Under the pieces are notes generated by a model that saw only the letters and a program-made list of their open reading frames with translations, was not told where the DNA came from and ran no database searches. This document shows positions 54,537 to 61,151 of a stretch of DNA of 64,000 bases, piece by piece. The position numbers were made by a program, and so were the translations under genes. Position 1 is the stretch's first letter. The number at the start of each line of letters is the position of its first letter. Source of the stretch: Bifidobacterium sp. ESL0704 (GTDB lineage Bacteria > Actinomycetota > Actinomycetes > Actinomycetales > Bifidobacteriaceae); assembly GCF_029392075.1 (NCBI RefSeq), contig NZ_CP113929.1:2170001-2234000 (forward strand). The letters run 5' to 3'.

Positions 54537-54890
54537 ATGCCAGTCATCCATACCCACGTTTCCGTTTCCACCACTCCCGAGCAGCGCGAGGCGTTGAAGG
54601 CCGCGTACGGCAAGGCCATCACCGCCGTCCCCGGCAAGACCGAGAGCTGGCTGATGTGCCCGTTCGAGGACAACATGCCGATCTATTTCGGCGGAACCAG
54701 CAGCTTGCCGGCCGCCTACGTCGAGGTCAACGTCATGGGAGAGCCGGGAAGCGTCGACCGCGCTGTTTGGGAATCGATGTCGAAGCAGATCATGACCGCG
54801 CTTCACGATGAGCTCGGCGTCCCGGAAGACCGCACCTACATCCGCTATACGGCCACCGGCGACTGGGGATGGAACGGCGGGAATTTCTGA
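54537..54890 (+). CDS. MIF-like tautomerase
   Basis: A 117-residue protein of the tautomerase superfamily most like macrophage migration inhibitory factor. Pro2, the catalytic base after Met removal, is present (MPVIHTHVSVS); the N-terminal half follows beta-alpha-beta order, and the end reads YIRYTATGDWGWNGGNF, equivalent to the C-terminal NGSTF of MIF. The ATG follows GAAGGAG. It is longer than the 60-residue 4-OT type. Phenylpyruvate/dopachrome tautomerase activity would be expected; a host-facing role is possible but speculative. A terminator-like hairpin lies downstream. Confidence 0.85.
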   Translation: MPVIHTHVSVSTTPEQREALKAAYGKAITAVPGKTESWLMCPFEDNMPIYFGGTSSLPAAYVEVNVMGEPGSVDRAVWESMSKQIMTALHDELGVPEDRTYIRYTATGDWGWNGGNF

Positions 54891-54937
54891 TCTCGCTTAT
54901 CCAGCGGCGCTGAAAGGCACCGATACGAATTGTGCAA

Positions 54938-54990
54938 AAGGCGATAAGCCGGCCGGAGTTCCGCTTCACGCCACGGTTTATCGCCTTGTT
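54938..54990 (+). terminator. Terminator after the tautomerase gene
   Basis: AAGGCGATAAGCC pairs with GGTTTATCGCCTT over 13 bp (one G-U) with a 24-base loop, followed by GTT. Confidence 0.75.
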
Positions 54991-55526
54991 CCCACCTTTT
55001 CGCCGGGAAGTCTGCTGTCAGGGACCATAAATGATGAATCAAGCATTTGGTCCGAATCCGAATAGTCACTCCCGGGTACGGTGCAGCGCACCCTTATTTA
55101 CTTGATTCGTGAAGCCTCAGCACAGAAACAAAAGATACCGTCAAACGACGCTATCTTGCTAGCGCTTATTAGCCTTGAACCGACAATCCCCCCCAACCGA
55201 AAAGGAAGCTACCTAATTATTGACAATGTTCGGAGACTTTCCTACGGCTGTCACGATGATCAAGTTTGCCTGACATCCATTACAACGAAGGCAGAAAAAG
55301 TCCTATAAAAGTACGCCATGAATTGTCGAGGAACCTGCCGAACGGCTTCATTCCAAGACACCGGACCAAAATCCTTGTCCTGACCAACGCGCATATCCGA
55401 ATAACGTATCATTCAGTTCTTCATGATTCACGGAGACTTGCCATGACCGCGCATACCGTAGTTTTACAACCGTAACGGACCTGTGACGATGCCAGTCTAA
55501 AGCCATGTATAACAGCGATTTCGGGA
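54991..55526. other. Intergenic region before the type VII cassette
   Basis: About 540 bp with no supported gene; short frames at 55081-55475 have no recognisable product. AT content rises toward the cassette promoter. Confidence 0.5.
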
Positions 55527-55532
55527 TATAAT
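55527..55532 (+). promoter_or_regulatory. -10 box (TATAAT) of the type VII cassette, probably leaderless
   Basis: A perfect TATAAT ends eight bases before the ATG at 55541, so transcription would start at or next to the start codon. No Shine-Dalgarno precedes this ATG, consistent with a leaderless message. I see no convincing -35. Confidence 0.55.
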
Positions 55533-55540
55533 TAAATGTC

Positions 55541-55804
55541 ATGAGCGAGATCAAAAGCAATGAGGCTTCGGCATTATCACATACGCATGCCCTGTCGATA
55601 ACGGCGGATGACATCATGGGTACAGTGAATTTCGGCTTTTCGGTATCGAATCTGCCGGCTGCCGGGGCTGCGAAAGCTGCATGCTCGTCCCTCGAGACCA
55701 TGTTCCGGGACGTCACCGACGCCGTCCACGAGATAGGACACGAATCCGCAGAGACCCATAAGGGTCTGTCCCAAGCGGACCAATTGAGTGCTGGCGCGAT
55801 GTGA
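55541..55804 (+). CDS. Small Esx-like protein, type VII effector partner 1
   Basis: An 87-residue protein at the head of the effector cassette. It is helical in character, with a small-residue turn (NLPAAGAAKAACSS) between two halves and DVTDAVHEIGHESAETHKGL near the C-terminus. It lacks the WxG motif of classic Esx proteins but size and position match the small helical partners (DUF5344/Lap type) of LXG toxins, which bind the LXG N-domain and help secretion. The next gene starts at the TGATG junction. Family assignment is by context. Confidence 0.7.
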   Translation: MSEIKSNEASALSHTHALSITADDIMGTVNFGFSVSNLPAAGAAKAACSSLETMFRDVTDAVHEIGHESAETHKGLSQADQLSAGAM

Positions 55805-56226
55805 TGAGCGACGAAGAACACGAAACGCGCATAAGACGTTTAGACGAACGAATCGCGGATTGCGAACGACGTATCAGCCAAGCGCACGAGAAAACCCGCG
55901 AATCTGAAAAACAAGCGAAAACCTACGACGAGGCCAGTAGCATCATCATCAACTGGAACCGGCAGGTCACCGACGCCTGGCAGGACCTCCACCAACATGT
56001 CAAAGGCGACACAGAATGGCGACAGCTCGAGCAGGACAACGAGGAACGAGAAGCTGGATTTCGGCAGACACAAAACGGCTGCGCCGAAACATACGATATA
56101 CTCACCAACCAGGCCAGACGGCAACATAAAAACGCGCTCGATATCCGCGACGAGCAGGAGAGCCTGTACCGCACGAAGCACAAATACGAGAACAAGGAGA
56201 AGCAAGGGAGGGGCCCATGGGACTGA
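55804..56226 (+). CDS. Coiled-coil protein, type VII effector partner 2
   Basis: A 140-residue, highly charged, continuous helical protein (RIRRLDERIADCERRISQA, heptad-like) with an internal NWNRQVTDAWQDLHQHVKG. It resembles DUF5082/YwqH-type partners found next to LXG toxins. I use ATG 55804, which overlaps the previous stop by one base (TGATG); GTG 55801 is the alternative. Its end overlaps the next gene by 10 bp. Probably part of the pre-secretion complex with the toxin. Confidence 0.7.
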   Translation: MSDEEHETRIRRLDERIADCERRISQAHEKTRESEKQAKTYDEASSIIINWNRQVTDAWQDLHQHVKGDTEWRQLEQDNEEREAGFRQTQNGCAETYDILTNQARRQHKNALDIRDEQESLYRTKHKYENKEKQGRGPWD

Positions 56227-57533
56227 TCGTCGACAAACCAGAGCTGTTAGCCGCCCTCGGCCAGGCCGACCATGACATTAGGGCCCGCCAGCAAGAGACA
56301 AGACGAGCCATACGCACCCTCGATGATCTCGCTGCTGACACCACACTGACCGGCCAGGCATGGACCGCCGCAAAGCGACAGGCCACCGACGTGGTCAAAC
56401 CTCGGCTCGAACAGGCCATCAGCCAAAGCGAACAGATCATGGCCGACAACCGCGAGTTTCGCATGCGCCTGGAGTCTCTGATCGAGGATGACTACCTCGA
56501 CGAGGACGGCATCGCCGACTGCGTCAACCGTATACGCCAAGCCGACAACCTTCTGCGCCGGGCCCAAGATCTACTGCCTGACGACGCCGGAGAACTCAAA
56601 GGACTGCTAGACCGCATGTGGTGGCGAAGCGAGCAACAGGCCAACAGGCTCGAGGACAAGATCCAACGTCTCCACACCCTTGACCAAGCCACACGTCACC
56701 TCTACCAAAACAACCAGAACAAGTACGGCAAGGTCGGACACGGTATCAATCCCGACGGCAAAGATGACAGTCCTATTTATTGGGCTGTATTGGAAGGTCC
56801 GATCGGCTACGATCCACTGGATCCCGGAGAAAATAATCAAGGACAAATTGGCGACTGTTGGCTAATAGCCACGCTCGACGCCATGATGGAGACCTCTGAG
56901 GGACGCAAACAACTCAGGAACGGCGTCAAATGGGACGAGAAGCACCATTGCTACAAAGTCAGGATATACAAGAGCGGCAAGCCTCAATGGGTCACGGTCA
57001 CCGATATCGCCTCCAACGGTGTGACAAGAGACGGCCTGCCCGGTATCGCCTCCTTGTATGAGGCAGCCATTGAGAAAGGCTTCGGCAAAGGTGCCTTGGA
57101 TGGCAACACCCCCGGCAACGCCTCCCTCGCCCTAGGTGAAGGCAACCTCGCCGAATCACAGAAATACTTCCAGCTGTTCGGCTTCACCTTCCACGATATA
57201 GCCAGTGACGCCACCAAATCCGGCGGGTCCGAGGACGGCGGCATATCCGTCGCCAGCAGCGGTGACTACGGCAAGACCGATAACGGGGAAGATAAATATT
57301 CTCATTCTCTATGGGCCACACAGGCACCCGGTTCGGGCAAAGGCGCCAATATCCGAATTGTACCCAACCACGCCTATGAGGTCGTCGGAGCCAAAGACGG
57401 GATGATCGGCCTGCGCAACCCATGGGGCAAAATCAGTCAGAGTCCAGACTACAAGGCCGATGACGAGGACGGCGTGTTCTGGATCAGCAAGGAAGACTTC
57501 AACCGACTCTTCACGATGGAATCCCAGAAATGA
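56217..57533 (+). CDS. LXG-like type VII effector with calpain (peptidase C2) toxin domain
   Basis: A 438-residue protein. Residues 1-165 are helical with an LTGQAW turn (44-49), as in LXG targeting domains. Residues 200-435 are a calpain cysteine-protease core: NNQGQIGDCWLIATLDAM with oxyanion Gln208 and nucleophile C214; NHAYEVVGA with H385; and IGLRNPWG with N401; then GVFWISKEDFNRLF, matching the calpain end motif. The triad is complete. No PBH or C2-like calcium domain follows, so this is a minimal protease. It lies behind two helical partners and overlaps the next gene by ATGA, the layout of a type VII toxin with its immunity gene. Target is unknown. Confidence 0.85.
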   Translation: MGLIVDKPELLAALGQADHDIRARQQETRRAIRTLDDLAADTTLTGQAWTAAKRQATDVVKPRLEQAISQSEQIMADNREFRMRLESLIEDDYLDEDGIADCVNRIRQADNLLRRAQDLLPDDAGELKGLLDRMWWRSEQQANRLEDKIQRLHTLDQATRHLYQNNQNKYGKVGHGINPDGKDDSPIYWAVLEGPIGYDPLDPGENNQGQIGDCWLIATLDAMMETSEGRKQLRNGVKWDEKHHCYKVRIYKSGKPQWVTVTDIASNGVTRDGLPGIASLYEAAIEKGFGKGALDGNTPGNASLALGEGNLAESQKYFQLFGFTFHDIASDATKSGGSEDGGISVASSGDYGKTDNGEDKYSHSLWATQAPGSGKGANIRIVPNHAYEVVGAKDGMIGLRNPWGKISQSPDYKADDEDGVFWISKEDFNRLFTMESQK

Positions 57534-58363
57534 CCGACTTGAACGATAAAACGAGACAGGCAGGAAGACACGGCCGCAAACATCTTGTGCTCATCATCAT
57601 AGCCGCGTTTGTGGCGGTCGTGACGGCGATCATCGCAGTGGATTTCACAAACCTGCATATGGAAGGAAAACACATGAACCAGCAGCAGGGACCAATCGTC
57701 AGGGAATCCGCCGACATTTCCCAGGAACGCATCGACAAGGGACGAGTCCAGTCCGCACAGCTCGGCGGCACTATGGATTTTGGCGATGTGGGTATGGGAG
57801 TGCCTCATACTTTGGGTAAGACCGACGGCCATTACTCGATTAATCCAGTAATCGGGAGCAGCAGCGACCGAACCGATGATCTCAATCCTATTCTGGATTT
57901 GGAGCTCGGCAAGACGGTGACCGTAAAGAAATTCGGTTGTTCGGTGACGTTGATCAAACTCATCGATTTCGACGGGGTTCAGGGCATCACCGTACTGGTC
58001 GAGCCCTACCACCACGGCCCTGTCACCCAACAATCGGCTAACATCCCCCAAGAACAACTCGCCCAAGGCCGGACCAGCACCGCGGCATTGGGCGAAACCA
58101 TCGACTTCGGGGACGTACAGGCCGACCTGCCCTATGGACTCGGCACCCGAAACGGAGATGACACGTCAGCACACATCGTCGTCAGAAGGAACCACAAGTC
58201 CTACCCGATGCAATCAGTGGACCTCCGTCTGGGAGAGACCAAGACAACGGAAAACAAGACCTTGGGGTTCAAACCGGTATCGTTGACACTCGTCGCCCTC
58301 ACGAATGCCAACGGCTTCCAAGGCATCACCCTGCTGGAGACAACGGCAGCCCCCACGCAATGA
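57530..58363 (+). CDS. Membrane-anchored duplicated-domain protein, probable immunity factor to the calpain effector
   Basis: A 277-residue protein starting inside the toxin's stop codon (ATGA). After a short basic cytoplasmic tail comes one membrane helix (about 18-39), then two homologous domains outside: repeat 1 (54-158) and repeat 2 (163-270). Shared landmarks are GPIV..SA.I.QE, DFGDV, a PxxLG turn, L.LGET/K.T and GFQGIT/GVQGIT-L. There is one Cys (137). The topology puts the domains where a secreted protease would strike, so it probably inhibits or shields against the effector. No homologous family is known to me. Confidence 0.7.
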   Translation: MTDLNDKTRQAGRHGRKHLVLIIIAAFVAVVTAIIAVDFTNLHMEGKHMNQQQGPIVRESADISQERIDKGRVQSAQLGGTMDFGDVGMGVPHTLGKTDGHYSINPVIGSSSDRTDDLNPILDLELGKTVTVKKFGCSVTLIKLIDFDGVQGITVLVEPYHHGPVTQQSANIPQEQLAQGRTSTAALGETIDFGDVQADLPYGLGTRNGDDTSAHIVVRRNHKSYPMQSVDLRLGETKTTENKTLGFKPVSLTLVALTNANGFQGITLLETTAAPTQ

Positions 58364-58429
58364 CCAAGCGCTATACAGATGGACACTTAGGAACCTTGCT
58401 TGCGGGAACCTTGCTTGCGCCGTCGTCGA

Positions 58430-60301
58430 TTATTGCTGTGGACGGTCCGAGAGGGCGAAAGCGTTGTGCATGTGCTCGCTGGAAATGTAGAGCACCTTGT
58501 CGAGCAACTGCTTGCTGCGCGCCTCGAGATAGTCGGCCATGCGCTGGTTCGCGGCTTCCATAATCGGACGCGCAGCATCCGTCTGCCGTTCGTCCAGTAC
58601 CGATTGCGCCTGCTCAGCGGTTTGCGCTTCTTGGCCATCAACCGGCGCGGCCGCGGCTTTCCGCACCGCCTGCAAAAGCCGCGCATCGGCCTCGGCGACG
58701 AAACGATGACCGTGCGAGAAGATGTCCTCGCGGAACGCCTCGACGGCGCTATCGGTCAGGTCGAAGTGCGCATCGGCGAGCACCGCGATGAGACGGTTGG
58801 TCCAGTAGAGCGTGGAAGTGGAGACCTCGCCGGTCGTATCGCGCAGATACGCGGGCGTGCGCGAAACGTTGGTATAGAAGGGCGCGTTGGCGGTTGTGGG
58901 CTGTGAACCAAACGCCAGCCACATCACGGATCGGTAGCTCGCGGCCTCGGCGGGCAGATAACCGCGGATCTGCATGATCGCCAAGTGACCGGTGCGGCTG
59001 ATGCCGATCGGACGGAAGCTGTGGCGCGTCGCCGGCGTACCCGCGTGACCATACGGATCGTACGGAGTGTCCTGATAATGCGAGCTCAGCACGACGCTCA
59101 CGTCTTCGATGCTGACCTTGCTTTCCGGCCTGCGCACCCACGGGATGTCATCGGAAATCGGCGTATAGCGGGCGGCAGGCGAATCCCAGTCCTCGCTGGG
59201 GTTGAGGCAGCGCTGCATGTACCAGGCACGCGGGGTGTTGTAGATATGGTCGCGGAACGTCGAGGTGCCGAAAAGCTTGCGCGGGTTGAGATGACGCCAA
59301 TGCTCCTCGGAGCTGTCCATGCTGCGGTCGAGGTGGTTCGCCTCGATGAACTCACGCAAATCGGCCGAGCAGAGGTAGTCGCGGGTGTCCGTCTCGCCCG
59401 GCTTCGGTTCGGCCAGCGCCTCCACCAAATCGAAATGGTCAAGACCGAGCTGGTTAGGGATAGCGGCATAGCAATCGTCGGGCACGCGACGGGCGATCCA
59501 ATGGTGGCCGCCGATAGATTCGAGATACCACACCTCGTCGCCGTCACAGATACTCACGCCGTTGGCCTCGTAGGTGCCGTAACGTTCGAGCAACCCGCCC
59601 AGACGGATGACACCTTCGCGTGCGGAGCGGACGTAGGGCAGCACCAACGTGATGATGTCCTCTTCGCCGATACCGCCGGGAATCTCGCGGCGGGTGCCGG
59701 CTGAAATCGCGCTTTCAGCAGGGTTTTCACCAGCGGCTTTACCACCCACAAATCCGCCGGGCTGCAGCCGGCTCTCGCCACCATGGGCAAGGTACACGTC
59801 CAGCCCTTGATTGGCGATGTCATCGGCACAACCCGCGTCATAGGGTTCAGGCTCGCCGATCGACGCCCACAGCGCATCGACGGATGGTGCGGGCTCAGTG
59901 CTATTGACGCCGTTATGACCCGTGCCAGAAGCGACTTTGCCATCACCATCAGCGGGCACGGTATGCAGCTCGACCATCGGATCGGCGCCAAGCACGCGTT
60001 CGTTGACGGCGATGGTCTCGGTGGCGCTCATCGCCACGTTGCGCTCGCTCACACCGGCCTCGGCGAGGATGCCGCGGTTGCGCAGAGCGTTTGGTGCCAT
60101 GACGTAGGCGCACGGATCGTCGGGCAGATCGATTTCGACGTGGCTCAGCACACTGCGGTAATGGCGAGGCTGGTCGGCCGGGCTCACGGCCACGAACCGC
60201 TTCGGATCGTAGCGTCCGCCACCGCTGTCGTCATTGCGCGCGATGAGCGTGGATCCGTCGTAGCTGGCATTTTTTCCTACAAGTAACGTTGTGCAAGGCA
60301 T
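58430..60301 (-). CDS. pepD: Dipeptidase PepD, family C69
   Basis: An N-terminal nucleophile hydrolase of 623 residues. Cys3 (MPCTTLLVG) is the catalytic nucleophile exposed by processing; NDDSGGGRYDPKRF, RGILAEAGVSERNVAMSATE, GIGEEDIITLVLPY, RYGTYEANGVSICDGDEVWYLES and IPNQLGLDHF are family segments. Compared with about 535 residues in typical PepD it has an insertion of some 75 residues (about 120-200) before GGIGEED. It converges on the type VII cassette and has no obvious link to it. Release of dipeptides from the cytosol is the likely role. Confidence 0.9.
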   Translation of the reverse strand: MPCTTLLVGKNASYDGSTLIARNDDSGGGRYDPKRFVAVSPADQPRHYRSVLSHVEIDLPDDPCAYVMAPNALRNRGILAEAGVSERNVAMSATETIAVNERVLGADPMVELHTVPADGDGKVASGTGHNGVNSTEPAPSVDALWASIGEPEPYDAGCADDIANQGLDVYLAHGGESRLQPGGFVGGKAAGENPAESAISAGTRREIPGGIGEEDIITLVLPYVRSAREGVIRLGGLLERYGTYEANGVSICDGDEVWYLESIGGHHWIARRVPDDCYAAIPNQLGLDHFDLVEALAEPKPGETDTRDYLCSADLREFIEANHLDRSMDSSEEHWRHLNPRKLFGTSTFRDHIYNTPRAWYMQRCLNPSEDWDSPAARYTPISDDIPWVRRPESKVSIEDVSVVLSSHYQDTPYDPYGHAGTPATRHSFRPIGISRTGHLAIMQIRGYLPAEAASYRSVMWLAFGSQPTTANAPFYTNVSRTPAYLRDTTGEVSTSTLYWTNRLIAVLADAHFDLTDSAVEAFREDIFSHGHRFVAEADARLLQAVRKAAAAPVDGQEAQTAEQAQSVLDERQTDAARPIMEAANQRMADYLEARSKQLLDKVLYISSEHMHNAFALSDRPQQ

Positions 60302-60529
60302 GGCCCCAGTCTACGACCCGGTTGCTATGAACCACGCGCCTGCCGCACGTCGGCGGAAAGCGAATATGCCAATGAAACATCGCGCCAATCCTTGCCGACA
60401 CACAACATCGTCATATACGTTCTACGTGCGCAGCGAAACCTCTTTCCATCATCGCCGAGCCGTTCTATCATCAAGGCAGATTACCGGCATCCGCCGAATA
60501 CGGCAGACGAATCAGAAAGGAGCCAGCAC

Positions 60530-60787
60530 ATGGCAGACAACGTGAACATCGAGATCTATGGGGCCGACTGGTGCGGCGACTGCAAGCGGGCGAAGGCGGC
60601 GCTGGAGCGTTTCGGCGTGGCCTACAACTGGCACGACATCGAGCACGAGGACGGCGCCGAGGCCAAGGCCATCGAAATCAGCGGCCAGAAGCACATCCCG
60701 GTCGTCCTCTTCTCCGACAGCAGCTTCCAAGTCGAGCCCAGCGCCACCGACCTCAAGACCAAGCTCGAGGCCTTGGGACAGCTCTGA
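60530..60787 (+). CDS. Glutaredoxin-like protein (mycoredoxin type)
   Basis: An 85-residue thioredoxin-fold protein from the ATG at 60530, behind GAAAGGAG. The active site is WCGDC (C15, C18), followed by KRAKAALERFGVAYNWHDIE; HIPVVLFSDSSF holds the cis-proline and VEPSATDLKTKL the end. It resembles small actinobacterial mycoredoxins. The upstream frame to 60392 is not needed. A hairpin terminator follows. Confidence 0.9.
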   Translation: MADNVNIEIYGADWCGDCKRAKAALERFGVAYNWHDIEHEDGAEAKAIEISGQKHIPVVLFSDSSFQVEPSATDLKTKLEALGQL

Positions 60788-60795
60788 GCGCAACA

Positions 60796-60842
60796 TGCGG
60801 GTCGCGCGTTTTCACGCATGTGCGGCAAGCGTTCGACCCGCA
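60796..60842 (+). terminator. Hairpin after the glutaredoxin gene
   Basis: TGCGGGTCG and CGACCCGCA pair perfectly over 9 bp, with a long loop that contains a second small stem (CGCATGTGCG). No T-run follows. Confidence 0.55.
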
Positions 60843-61151
60843 GACCTGTAAATCTCACCCTATTTATTTATCTATTACGTGATGTGAACCCTCAAGCCAA
60901 ACCATCGCTTCCTGCAACCGCACCCGATACGACACACAATATCCCACATCTCATCTGTTACAGCAATCGAATCGGTCGCTCCAACAACACCAATCACTCC
61001 AAACGAATAATCTTTATTACATATGGTGTGATATTACACATATTTGTGCTTACTTTCTGATAAAATTTATCCTCGTATATACTGCCGTCCTTGCTGATTC
61101 CGCATCGGGACAGCGATATTACGGAGAGCCAGACAAAGAAGAGGGCACATC
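60843..61151. other. AT-rich promoter region of the surface protein
   Basis: About 310 bp rising in AT content toward 61070. A palindrome-like GTGTGATATTACAC (61026-61039) may be an operator. No gene is supported. Confidence 0.5.

Noticed and set aside
55541..55804. Classic WXG100 protein
   Set aside because: No WxG motif is present, so only an Esx-like partner by size and context is claimed.
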